A model generated the notes under the pieces. It was not told the DNA's origin, ran no database searches, and was given only the letters and a program-made list of their open reading frames with translations. Below, one piece after another: positions 1-12,915 of a stretch of DNA of 24,588 bases. The position numbers were made by a program, and so were the translations under genes. This DNA is from Parvularia atlantis (taxonomy: Eukaryota; Opisthokonta; Rotosphaerida), in contig CALSCO010002520.1 in the NCBI GenBank assembly GCA_943704415.1, forward strand, positions 1-24,588. Direction: 5' to 3'. Each line of letters begins with the position of its first letter. The stretch's first letter is position 1.

Positions 1-3535
<3,535 letters not shown>

Positions 3536-3537
<2 letters not shown>

Positions 3538-3592
3538 GGGTTCTGCGAGCGCTGCGCCTGCGACGCACGCACTGCACGTGACCTTCCGCTAG
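3536..3592 (+). other. Upstream reading frame before AP5B1
   Basis: An 18-codon frame (begins MGSASAAPAT) that stops 19 nt before the AP5B1 ATG and is in another frame. Its ATG shares the palindrome CCATGG with the FOX2 start codon on the other strand. It matters only if AP5B1 transcription starts upstream of 3536, which the sequence does not show. Confidence 0.3.
3575..3580. promoter_or_regulatory. CACGTG E-box
   Basis: A palindromic CACGTG followed by AC, the core recognised by bHLH factors of the Cbf1/USF type. In such GC-rich DNA a chance match is possible; its place in a 74-bp divergent promoter is the only support. Confidence 0.35.
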
Positions 3593-3604
3593 AACCTTCC
3601 AGAA
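3592..3604. promoter_or_regulatory. Heat-shock element (GAAnnTTCnnGAA)
   Basis: The sequence is GAACCTTCCAGAA: three inverted GAA units with exact 5-bp spacing, which is the consensus for the heat-shock factor Hsf1. It ends 7 bp before the AP5B1 ATG and lies 55-67 bp upstream of the FOX2 ATG, so FOX2 is the likelier target. An extra TTC at 3584-3586 may extend it in gapped form. Function is inferred from the motif alone. Confidence 0.6.
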
Positions 3605-3611
3605 GGAATCG

Positions 3612-6600
3612 ATGGACCTGTTCGCGGGCGACGCGGGCGACGCGGGCGTCACGGGCGTGCTGCGGGTGCTCGGGCGGTTCCGGCGCAACCCCGAGTCGTT
3701 CCTGAGCGCGCAGGTGCGTGCGTGTGCGGTGCATTGCACGGTGTGCCCGCGCCGATGCATCGCACGCGTGCAAGGGCATTGACGTCGACCGATGGATCAC
3801 CGAGTGCATCGTCTTCCTCTGCGCCGAGACGCGCGACGATGCCGGCAAGCTGCACATCCTGCAGATGTGGCAGGAGTTCACGCCGCTGCTCTTCGCGCAG
3901 AGCAAGCGGTACGTAGCTGCTGCCCGCCGACACTCAATGTGCCGCTGACTGCGCGCAGCGTCGACAACGTCTTTAACACGCTCATGGGCCTCGTCGCACG
4001 CGAGCCCACGGACGCATCAACGCTGCTGTACTCGCAGGCACGGCGCAGCGACCGCGCATCGCCGCGCCTGCTCACGATGCATGCAGATCGTCGTCAGCCT
4101 CACGTCCATCGCCGTGTGCGTCGCCACGCCGGCCGACCACGCCAAGCTGCTCTCGTCGCTCGTCAACAAGCTGCTCGAGTACGCCAAGGCGAGCAACGCG
4201 CCCGCGTACCGGCTGCTGCGCGACACGGTGGCGCAGGCGCACGCGCGAGGGGGTCGTTGTCGAGGCTCATCCACTGCGCTGCGGCAGGCCCTGCACTGCC
4301 TGATGGAGCTCGAGCGCTCGTACCCGGGCCTGCTCGCGATCAAGCTCGGCCTGTTTATGCAGCTCGCACTCGAGGAGACGTCCCACGTGGCGAGCCAGTA
4401 CGTGCTGCTGTTTGCGCTCGTGCTGCGGCACTACCTCGCGCGCGTGGTGCGCAACGCCTTGTGCCAACAATGTGCATTCATGTGCCTATCAATTTTTCAC
4501 ACACGCGGCGCGGCACCAGGCGCCCACGCTCGAGGTCATCCCGCAGGGGTTCCTCTCGACCGTGCACAAGGGCGTGTTCTCGCTGCCTGAACACCTGACG
4601 CAGCCGCGCAAGAAGCCGACCGCCGACGCCGACGACGCGCCCGTGTTTGTGCCGGCCGACGCGCGCGCGAACAACGAGCAGTGGCTGAAGGTGCGCCGGC
4701 AACGACGATGACGACGCGCTCGTGCGGGGGTGCCAACTGGGCACGTACGCGCACGCAAGGACGTCAAGCGGTGCATCTCGTTCCTGCTCGACAACACCGC
4801 GATTCTCACGCCGCCGCACGTGCAAGAGCTCGTCTCGCTGCTGCTGGACTGCACTGCCGCGACTGACCTGGCCGCCGACATGCTCAAGGCACGCTGGCGC
4901 CGAGCCGACCCAGAGTGCATCTGACACCGTGCGTGACAGCCCCAGTTCTTCCGTCTGTGCATCTCGCACAACGCCACGCTCGTGCATGTCGTGCTCGCGC
5001 TGCGGCAGCGTCTCCCGCGCGACTGGTTCACGGACGAGGACGACCGTCTGCTCGTGCGTCGGCTCGTCGCGCTGTTTGTGACGCCGCAGCGGTGCTTCGT
5101 CGCTGCGCCGCTGCATCTGCGCCTGCCTCACACGGACCGCGCGCGCAGATCAGACGAGGAGCGCTTACTCGTGGCCGAGTGGCTGCTCGACATTGGCGCG
5201 GTGACCGGCCGCTCTGTCGCGCAGGTCTGTGCCGCGTGTGACTGCATATGCGTGTGTCTGACCTGTGCGGACAGTCGCTCCACCCGCTCCGCGGCTGGCT
5301 CTACCCGAGCACGTTCGACTCACTGCGCATCAAGCAGGTGCGCGCAACGGGCCTGAGCGTGCGCGCTCGTGCTAATCGCGCGCCAGGTCAAGTTGCGCCT
5401 ACTCACGCACGCGTTCCAGCCCGGAGGACCGGCAGCACTCGCTCCGCCAGGGTGCGCCTTGCGCCGTGCAGCAACCGCTGCTGACCGCAGGTGTGCGCAG
5501 CGACGTGCTTGAGGTGCTCCGATGCGTGCACGACTTTCGCGTCCTGCCGACGTTTGCGATGCCGGCCAACGTGTGCTTCGATGCGCTGCTCGCGTTCTTG
5601 CGCGTCTTTCCCGAGCTGGGCACGGCCGTGCAGCGGTGCGCCCGCGCAGGCTCGCTTGTGCGCGTGCCACTGACGCGCTGGCGACAGCTTCGTCACTCAG
5701 GTCGTCTTTGAGGCGCCGCGCTTCATCGAGCAGCTCACGCTCCTGACCGAGAGGATACGGCACTACGCGCCCGACACGCGCTTCCCCGTTGAAGTGCTGC
5801 GGACGCTCAGGTGCGCGCCGCACCGATTGGCCCGACCAGCGCACGGCTGATGCGCGCGGCCAGTGCGAGCCTGTGCGAGTGCGACGTGGACGAGTTTGTG
5901 CGCCACGGCGTCGACTACGTGCAGCTGCTCGTGCGCATCGCCAGCGAGCCGGAGATCGACCCAGTGGTACGCTGCTTTTGTGCATCGATGCGGGCACGGC
6001 GGCTGACGATATGCGTGTTCCAGCGGCCCGCGCGGTACCTGCTCGACGTGCTGCGGCTCTCGGCCGTCTGCGAGATCGGCTCGTGGTCCCTGGGCGTGCT
6101 GTTGATTCGGGTGCGCGCGCGTGCCCGCCTCGGGCTGATGGCTGATGTGCCCATGGCCAGGTGGCACGAACGGTGCTGCTGCACCACGCGACGTCGCTCG
6201 TGTTCCACGTCCTGAAGGACCTGCTGTCACACATGACCGTGTACTACGCCGATGTGGGTGCGTGGCGTGTGCGCGCGCACGGCAGCACACGTGCGGCCTG
6301 ACCGTGATGGCCGGCCGCAGACATCCGCGAGCAGGCCGGCTTCCTCCTGCTCATCCTAACGCACCTGTCGCGCGAAAAGTTGCTGCGCGTGCTCGACGCG
6401 GCCAAGAGCATGTCGATCGACTTTTCCGTCGGTGCGCCGCCCGCAGAGCGTCTGGGGCGTTTCGGTGACATACCTGCACGCCTGCACGCGTGCGCGCGCA
6501 GACGGCCTCGCCACGGGCCCGTCCGCGTTCCCAAAGGTGCGCCGAGGCGCTCGCGGGGCCGTGCATCGCTCACCCCAGTTCTCACGCAGGTGGTGCCGAT

Positions 6601-7959
6601 TCAGCACGTGCCCGTCGCGTTCCTGTCGTTCGTGCGCGCCGCCTTGCCACGCTCGCACGTGCACCGACTGAAGCAGCAACGGCGAGCGCACAGCGGTACG
6701 CGCTCGGCGTCGTGTGCGCAAAGCCGGTGCTCACGCGCGAGCAGACGCGATGCTGCAGCTGCGCCTGCCCGAGTACCTCGCGGCCCTGCAGCGGCTGGAG
6801 CGCGTCCCTGCGACGCTCGACCTGCTGCTGCGCTACGACGGTGCGTCGCGACCTGTGCTGCTCTTGTCAGCTGCTGAGCGTGGCCGCGTGCAGAGGCCAT
6901 GCTCGCGCGGAGGGACGTGCCGTTCTTCCCGCTCAAGGTCTTCTCGCTCGTTATTGACCTGCACACGAGCGTGCCCATCGGCGGCGACGTGTGCGTGAGC
7001 GTGCCGTACCTCGAGGCGCCGCCCACAGCCGCGGCCGTGGCCGACACGCTGCCTGGTGCGCCACGCGCGCCAAGTGTTGCCGACGGGGTGGATTGCTCAT
7101 GCACCGCCGCGCGCCGCAGATAAGTTTCCGTTCCAGTATGCGCTACAAGTCGACTTGCCGCTGCAAGTGCCCTCGCCGGCATGGCTCCGCATCGCAGCGC
7201 AGTTCAATACGTACGCGGCGCGGCCTGGCTGTGCGTGTGTGCGCGCGCACTCATCCGTCGCATCGCGCGTGTAGGGTCGACGGCGTGTCGCAGAGCACGC
7301 AGCTCGAGCCGCTGCGCGTGGGCTTTGAGGACCTGCTGATGTGCGTCGCGGGCGAGGTGCGCATGTACCGCTGCGGCTTAGTGTGTGTGCGCGCTTACCC
7401 GGGCCGGCAGGGCACGCCGGGCGAGCACGCAGCGGCCCTGTTTGAGCGGCTGTGGTCGCTGCTTGGCCGCCTGTCGGACGCCGAGGCGGACGGCAGCAGC
7501 GGGTCGGACAAGTTTGCCGAGGAGGTCGCACAGTTGCTGCTGCAGCGGTACTTGTCATCCGTGCGCACAGCACAACAGCGTCGCTGACTGTGACGCCGTG
7601 CGCAGCTCGCCCGAGCTAGCCGCGGTCGAGTCGGTCAAGTACCTCATGGTGACCGGGCGGGAGATGGTGCGGCTCGTGCGCGAGCGGTTCGAGCCGTTTC
7701 TGGTGCCGGGCGACGGCGACGGTGCGCTTCCCGCCGTGCGCTTATTCTGGCCGCTTTGCTGACCTCGTCGTGCGCGTGACAAGACGTGCTGCGGACGCTG
7801 TTCTTTGTGCCGCCGCGCAACCACGTGCTGTGCCAGTTTGCCGTCGGTCACGACTCGACCGTCGTCTCAATCCGCACGGACGCGTGGCGCACGCTGGCGT
7901 ACCTGGACGGGCTGCTCGAGGCGCTGGTGCTAGAGATGTCCGACGATCAGGTGGTGTAA
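3612..7959 (+). CDS. AP5B1: AP-5 adaptor complex subunit beta (AP5B1)
   Basis: Large subunit of AP-5, the clathrin-independent adaptor of late endosomes and lysosomes. The spliced product is 1004 residues (human AP5B1 about 880). Landmarks shared, from memory, with animal AP5B1 appear in order: NPESFLSAQ near the N-terminus; LHCLMELERSYPGLL; ISFLLDNTAILTP; FTDEDDRLLVRRLVAL; and, in the C-terminal appendage, VGFEDLL, FERLWSLL, VRERFEPFLV and IRTDAWRTLAYLDGLLEAL. The middle is helical, HEAT-like. Exons: 3612-3713, 3775-3908, 3959-4037, 4087-4446, 4520-4690, 4760-4888, 4946-5091, 5149-5224, 5275-5337, 5387-5451, 5501-5635, 5688-5810, 5864-5966, 6024-6110, 6161-6257, 6321-6464, 6502-6536, 6590-6695, 6745-6840, 6894-7055, 7120-7210, 7275-7356, 7411-7547, 7606-7721, 7784-7959. 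Two introns are GC-AG and three use AAG acceptors. A further 60-nt in-frame intron at 4228-4287 is possible and would make LRDT join ALHCLMELE. The exon-18 tail (after 6650) is less certain. No other AP-5 subunit is in the window. Confidence 0.87.
4038..4086 (+). other. GC-AG intron (donor GCACGG) in AP5B1
   Basis: LLYSQ joins IVVSLTS in phase 0. There is no GT in the first 39 nt after the exon end, so a GC donor is needed. A GCTCAC branch-like site lies near the acceptor. Confidence 0.72.
4889..4945 (+). other. GC-AG intron (donor GCACGC) in AP5B1
   Basis: DMLK joins FFRLC in phase 0. The intron is a multiple of three but carries an in-frame stop, and the only GT donors are out of phase. 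Contains CTGAC. Confidence 0.72.
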
Positions 7960-8007
7960 GGACGACAACGAAAGAACGCGATACAAACATGTCATGAGTG
8001 CGCCGCA
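7960..8007. other. 48-bp convergent intergenic gap
   Basis: Separates the AP5B1 stop codon from the stop codon of the aminopeptidase on the other strand. Locally more AT-rich than its surroundings. No AATAAA is present on either strand, so both 3' untranslated regions probably run into the opposing gene. Confidence 0.6.
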
Positions 8008-11000
8008 TCACTCGGTCTTCTTCGCGTGCGCCTCGAGCACGGCGACCTGATCGGCCAGCTTGCGCACGAGCTTGTGCAGCTCCTCCAGTTCGTTTTTGAC
8101 CTTGTCCGCCAGCGGCGCCTGCGTGTGCACGCGCGCGCGCCGTTGAGCGAGCATCGTTGACTGTGCACGCACTCACGTCGCCATGCGCGCGGATGTCTCG
8201 CATGTGCTGCTCGAGGACGGGAATGTCCTGCTCGGCCGTCATGGACCGCATCGCCTCGAGCGCGCCCAGCTGCTCGCCGGCGCCGAGGCGGGCGAGTGCG
8301 TCCACGACCGCATCGCGCACTCGCCACTGCGGCGGCCGCAGCGACTGAGCGCGCACGTTGGCCGACACGGCAAGCGCACCTGCGGGTCGCGCAGTAGCTG
8401 CGCAATATGCTCGGCCGCGTCGCGACGGACCTCGGTCGGGTGCCGAGCCGCCGCACTGGCGTACGCGTCTGCGCCCGCCACAAAATCAGCCGTGCGAGCG
8501 ACGGCCGCACACGGAGCACGCACTGATGGCCACGGGGCGCGTGACGTCGGGCAGCTTGCCGTACATGATCGCGTCGCGCAGAAACGGCAGCACTAGCCAA
8601 GAGAGACAGGTCAAAGGCGGCGCGACACACGCGACACAAAACATACCGCGTGCGTGGCCGTGCACGCCGAGGCCAGCCAGTGCGCCCTCGCGCACGACGC
8701 CGTGCGGGCTGCTGTCACGCACCGCCGGGTCCGCCTTGGCCAGCAGCAGCGCCAGGTCGTCCTCCGCCTGCACACGGTGCGATGTCAGCGCGCGCCCAGA
8801 CCGCGTGCGCAAAAAAAAAAAAAAAACGTGCCGCGTGCTTGCCGAGCGCCTTGAGCGTGGCCCAGTGCGCACGCGGCGGCAGATCTGCGCGCTGCAGGAG
8901 GCGCAGCAGTGCGCTGCGCAGCACGGGCTCCTTCACGGTGCAGTGCGATGCTGCGCCCGATGGCTCAGCGGGCGCGAACGGAGTGCAAACGGCACACCGA
9001 TCTGCCACAGCGCCATCGGGTCGCGCTCGCGGTCGAGCAGCTCGGCCAGGATCTCGAGCGCGCGGTGCGCGTGCGAGGCTGCAAGGGCCTCGGCGGCCTG
9101 TGTGGCGCACGCATGAGCGGTCGCATGAGCGGTCGCATGCACGAAGCGCGGCCCACGGTCACACCTTGACGCGCACGCCGTAAAATTTCTCCGTCTGCAT
9201 CGCAGCCCGGACGGCCACGAGCGCAGACACGCTGCCGGCCTTGACCAGCTCGGTGACGGCGCGCACACGCGACACAACGTCGGGCGCGTGCACGAGCGCG
9301 TGCTTGAGCAGGTCCTCGCCCGGGTGGAACTCACCCAGCGCAAACAGCGTCGTCATGTCCGGGTCCACGCGCACCATCAGCGGCTGGGCGCCCTCGGGCA
9401 GCGCCACGACCGTCGTGGCCTTGCGCTGGCGCGGCTCGGTCATGTCGACGGTCGCCGTGATCGGCGTCGTGGGCGCTGCGCCTGCTCGGCCGTCAGCCGG
9501 CTTCATGGCTGCCGCATGCGCTCCGTGCGCACTGTCTGCGCCGTGCACCGTCACGACCACCGGCAAGCGCAGGCCAAAGGTGGTGTGGTCGGCCGACTGC
9601 GTCTGGGAGACGGTTACCTTGGCCGTGTGCGCCTCGGCGTCGTGGTCAAACTCGACTGTGACGACAGGGGGGGGCATGAGCATATGGCGCGCGGTCGGGC
9701 ACGGCGGCGCACCCGTCAGCACCGGGTAGCCCTTGCCATAGATCCACTCGTCGAAAAAGCGGTGCAGGTTCTGGCCCGAGACCTGCGCCGCGGCGTGCAC
9801 TCGTGTTGGCTGCGACTGCGTGTGCGCGCAGGCGTTCTGCAACGCGACCTCCTCGAGGCACTCGCGAAAGTGCTCGGTCTCAACAACCTTGCCCAGGTAG
9901 CGCGCGACATAGTTTTGCACACCCTGCGCCGGCGCGCATGTGAGCACCCAACTGCAACAGACGCTGCGCGCAAGGGACCTGCCAGAAGGCCTGCTCGCCC
10001 AGCGTCTTGCGCAGCATGTGCAGGCGCCAGCTGCCGCCCTGCGTGCGCACGCACTTGAGCGAGCCGGTGCCGCTGCGCGGTCACTGGGGCACGCACAGGG
10101 TACAGGTGCGCGTCAAACATCATCCAGCTGCTGTTGAACGTGCGCGTGACGATCGGGCGCGCGTACGACTCGACCTGCGCTCGCGGGTTGGAGCACGAGC
10201 GAGCATGAAGGCAGCACGCGCGCACCTCCTGCATGTACGACGCGGCCTGGTCGAGCATCTCCCACTGGAAGGCGTCCTCGCCCATGTGGTCCTGCACCCT
10301 GTACATTGGCACCGCGCGGTCAGCCTCACCCGGAGGGCAGCGACACGAGGCGCACCAGCACGCCTCGATGTACGTCGCCCAGCTCTCCTTGAGCCACGCG
10401 TGCTCAAAGTGGCGGATCACCTGCACGCGCGTGCACGTGCGCTTGTTATGGCTGGCATAAGGAGCGGCTCGCGAATGGCGTGCGCACGAGCATGTCGCCG
10501 AAAAAGCTGTGGGCCATCTGTCGCGGCGCCCAGTTAGCGAGCCGGCGCTACCGACGCCCGCACACACCTCGTGGATGTTGACCAGGTTGAACAGATATTG
10601 GCGCTCGGCCGCGAGCGTCTCGTCGACGAGGTAGCGCGAGCCCCACGTGCTGTGCAGGCGCATGTCAGCGACCGCAAGCGACGTCCGGTCGGGGGACGCA
10701 CACGAGCGAGATGTTCTCCATTGCGCCGCCCATGACAGGCGCTGCGAACTGGTAGTACTTGGGGAAGGGGAACGGCTGGTTGAGCTTGCGCGTGAGCCAT
10801 GTGAGCATCGGCTTGGTCTCCTGCGAGGCCCGGCGCACGAGTCAGTGATGCGGCGTGTGAGTACCGCACGCGCCTTGAACGACTGCGCCAGCCAGCCCGC
10901 GGGCAGGCTGCGTGGGCCAAAGTACGCGACGGGCATGCCCTCGTGTTCGCCGTCGTCGACCTGCGGCGGTGTCAGGCGCTGGTGGGCCGGGGCGACAGCG

Positions 11001-12029
11001 ACGCGCGCCTTCTGCAGGTCGCCGGCGGCAAAGCACGCGAGATATGTCGGACACGGCACGTCGAGGCGCCAGCTGGTCAGAGGGTGTGTCAGCCGTGTGC
11101 AAGTCACGCGGGGCGGCGCACGCGGCACACCTCACGGTCTTGGTGCCGTCGCCGTGCGCGGTCTCGCCGAGCAGGCGGCCGTTGGCGATCGCGGTGTGCT
11201 CACGCTGCACGCGCAGGTGGAACTCCCACGTCGAGCGGACCTGCGCGCGCACGATCAGCAGTGACGCGACACACGCACGCGTGGGGAGTGGGGCGCACGG
11301 TCGGGTAGTCGACGCACGGTAGCCAGTAGCGCGCACGCTCGGTCTCATGGTCGGTCATGACCTGCACGGCACGGATGAGGAGCACAGAGGGCGACCAGCA
11401 GCGGCACTCGCCATCGGTGAGCAGGTCGGGTACGCTGCGTCCGGCGTGTCAAACAGCAGGCCCGTGAGCGGCTCGCGCACGCTGCACAACGTCGTCAGAC
11501 GAGCGCACCGGTACGTCAGCACAGACACACGGGCGCGCACCGGTACGTCAGCACGACCGTGCGCTCCTCCCCCGCCGTCGCGAGCGGCGCGGCCCACGTC
11601 AGGCGCATCTTGCGGCCGTCGTAGCGGCTCGCGGCCAGCGCTGGCTGCGCGCTCTGCACGGCGAGGCCGTCGAGGCCGATTGCGTTGAGCACGACCGTGC
11701 GCTCCTCTGCCGCGCCGTGAGCCCACGTGCGGGCAGTGCGGCGGGCGCGCACGGGACGCGACGTTGGCACGCAGCACGATCTCGACGACAGCGTCGGCCG
11801 CGTGCGCCGGCAGATCGAGCGTGAGGCGGACGGCTGTGCGCGCGCGTCTCGCCGCATCGGTTCGTAGCTCAGCAGCGGCCATCGGGCGCGCACTGTAGTG
11901 CCGCGGCGTGAAGGCCGTGTGCGGCGCGTAGCTCGGCGCGGCCGTGGCCTCGGCGAACGGCGCGGCGGCCGAGGCGGCCCGGCCCGCATCCGCGTCGCGA
12001 TGGTGCGCGTGGCAGCGGTGGTGCGGCAT
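8008..12029 (-). CDS. M1-family zinc aminopeptidase with HEAT-repeat tail
   Basis: Predicted to remove N-terminal residues from peptides. The spliced product is 897 residues. The N-terminal beta domain contains RYWLPCVDYPT; GAMEN (residues 296-300) binds the substrate amino end; HEMAH (330-334) and Glu353 complete HExxH-x18-E. The spacing is exactly 18, so the zinc site is intact, unlike in the related TFIID subunit TAF2, where it is degenerate. FFDEWIYGKGYP follows, then a beta domain, HEAT-like repeats (about 590-845, e.g. WRVRDAVVDALARLG) and a short C-terminal coiled coil (861-897). No signal peptide or membrane segment is seen. Exons (high to low): 12029-11894, 11833-11753, 11706-11541, 11481-11412, 11361-11299, 11240-11131, 11072-11003, 10960-10865, 10820-10702, 10649-10568, 10517-10488, 10420-10356, 10298-10226, 10174-10097, 10038-9979, 9923-9849, 9782-9713, 9655-9165, 9097-8998, 8950-8832, 8767-8647, 8592-8524, 8468-8380, 8326-8177, 8118-8008. 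Less certain junctions: 11411, 11002, 10864. Confidence 0.91.
8768..8831 (-). other. GC-AG intron (donor GCACGT) with T16 tract in the aminopeptidase
   Basis: LGKHA joins AEDDLALLL in phase 0; the overlapping GT donor three bases on would shift the frame. A run of 16 T (coding strand) follows the donor directly, and CTGAC marks the branch. Confidence 0.68.
8811..8826. repeat. A16 homopolymer in an aminopeptidase intron
   Basis: Sixteen A on the plus strand (T16 in the transcript), just after the donor of a GC-AG intron. Confidence 0.95.
9111..9140. repeat. 12-bp tandem repeat, 2.5 copies
   Basis: GCATGAGCGGTC at 9111 and 9123, then a partial third copy, within aminopeptidase intron 9164-9098. 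Confidence 0.9.
11362..11411 (-). other. Probable GC-AG intron (donor GCGAGT) in the aminopeptidase
   Basis: No GT in this stretch gives phase 0. GCGAGT does, and yields AYPTCSPMVMTDHE before RYWLPC, which fits the family spacing. A second GC (GCGTAC, upstream) also fits, so the donor is not certain. Confidence 0.5.
11503..11554. repeat. 32-bp-period duplication of a splice donor
   Basis: Twenty identical bases at 11503-11522 and 11535-11554. On the minus strand each copy reads TGACGTACCG then GTGCGC, so the exon-3 donor of the aminopeptidase is present twice. Confidence 0.9.
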
Positions 12030-12064
12030 TGCAAACAGCGTGGCTCACGCCCGCTCACGCCCGC
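12030..12064 (-). promoter_or_regulatory. 35-bp gap between bL17m and the aminopeptidase
   Basis: This is too short for a separate 3' end plus a normal promoter. The aminopeptidase promoter probably lies inside bL17m, or the two messages overlap. It is mostly a 10-bp tandem repeat. Confidence 0.5.
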
Positions 12065-12072
12065 TCACGCCC
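12043..12072. repeat. 10-bp tandem repeat spanning the bL17m stop
   Basis: GCTCACGCCC three times in perfect register. It includes the bL17m stop codon and most of the gap to the aminopeptidase. Confidence 0.95.
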
Positions 12073-12756
12073 GCCCTGCCCCGAGCCCGCGTACGACCTC
12101 CTCGGCGCGCTGCTGCATCCGGAGCAGCCGCTCTTTCCTGGCCGAGAGCAGGTTGCCCTGGCGCACGCAGCACCTGTCAGCCAGCAGCCTGCGCGCGCCT
12201 TCACGAGCGGACGAGTGCGCACCTTTGCGCTGTCGACGTACTCGATGACGGCCACAGGCGCGTTGTCGCCAAAGCGCCGCCCGTTCTGCGCCGCACACGG
12301 GTCACGTCAGGCGCGCGAAGGCCGGACGGGGGCAAGCACCTTGAGCACGCGCGTGTACCCGCCCGGGCGCGCGGCGTAGCGGCTGGCCATCTCGCCAAAC
12401 AGCTTGTGCAGCAGCGGCTTCTCCTGCGTGCGCGCCCCCGGAGAGGCTGAGCACAGCACAGCAGGTGGCGCGGCGCACCGTGAGGATCGCAGCGGCCTGC
12501 CGCCGCGCGTGCATGTCGCCGCGCTTGGCCAGCGTCACGACCTTCTCGGCGAAGCGCCGCAGCTCGAGCGCCTTGGGCAGTGTCGTCTCGATGCGGTCGT
12601 GCTTGACGAGCTGCGTGACCTGCGCGCCGCGGGCGGTCAGTGCGGCGCAGCGGCCAGGCGGGCGGTGCGGGCAGCGGCAGGCACCATGTTGCGGAAGAGC
12701 ATCAGCCGGTCGGCCGTGTCGCGGTTGAGCTTGCGGTAGTTGATCCCGTGCTTCAT
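12065..12756 (-). CDS. MRPL8: Mitochondrial large ribosomal subunit protein bL17m
   Basis: Component of the mitochondrial 54S large subunit near the exit tunnel, orthologue of bacterial L17 and yeast Mrpl8. The 150-residue product opens with the family signature [20 protein letters not shown] and continues [35 protein letters not shown] and [11 protein letters not shown]. The C-terminal extension after residue 119 is basic and helical, as in fungal mitochondrial forms. No separate presequence is seen. Exons (high to low): 12756-12685, 12619-12479, 12423-12340, 12285-12223, 12157-12065, all in phase 0. Divergent from the myosin gene and followed after 35 bp by the aminopeptidase on the same strand. 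Confidence 0.94.
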
Positions 12757-12915
12757 GCTGCTGCTGTGCGCGGTGCTGCGGCGCTGCGGCGCGGCCAGCT
12801 GCGCGTGCCGTGAGTGGCGTCGGTGCAAGCTGCGAGTGGCACGTACGTACGCTCGTGTTGCTGGTCAACAAAACATACGCGCCTCGCACACAGGCGAGAC
12901 GCACACCGGGCACGA
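12757..12915. promoter_or_regulatory. Divergent bL17m/myosin promoter region, 159 bp
   Basis: Holds the start regions of both genes. A palindromic run of ACGT repeats lies at 12840-12850, and a locally AT-rich stretch (TCAACAAAACATA) at 12865-12877 is the likeliest spot for transcription start. No TATA box or clear factor site was recognised. Confidence 0.55.

Larger units (their letters stand above)
3538..3611. promoter_or_regulatory. Divergent FOX2/AP5B1 promoter, 74 bp
   Basis: This is all the DNA between the two divergent start codons, so both core promoters must overlap here or extend into the genes. It holds a CACGTG box, a three-unit heat-shock element and a short upstream reading frame. 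No TATA box is visible. Confidence 0.75.

Noticed and set aside
9241-10058. Long plus-strand frames opposite the aminopeptidase
   Set aside because: They have no recognisable motifs and lie antisense to conserved M1 and beta-domain exons. Shadow frames.
9923-12029. TAF2 (TFIID subunit)
   Set aside because: TAF2 lacks an intact zinc site, whereas HExxH-x18-E and GAMEN are complete here.
12065-12756. bL17m frame broken into short pieces, suggesting a pseudogene
   Set aside because: Four phase-0 introns with good splice signals restore a complete 150-residue bL17m.
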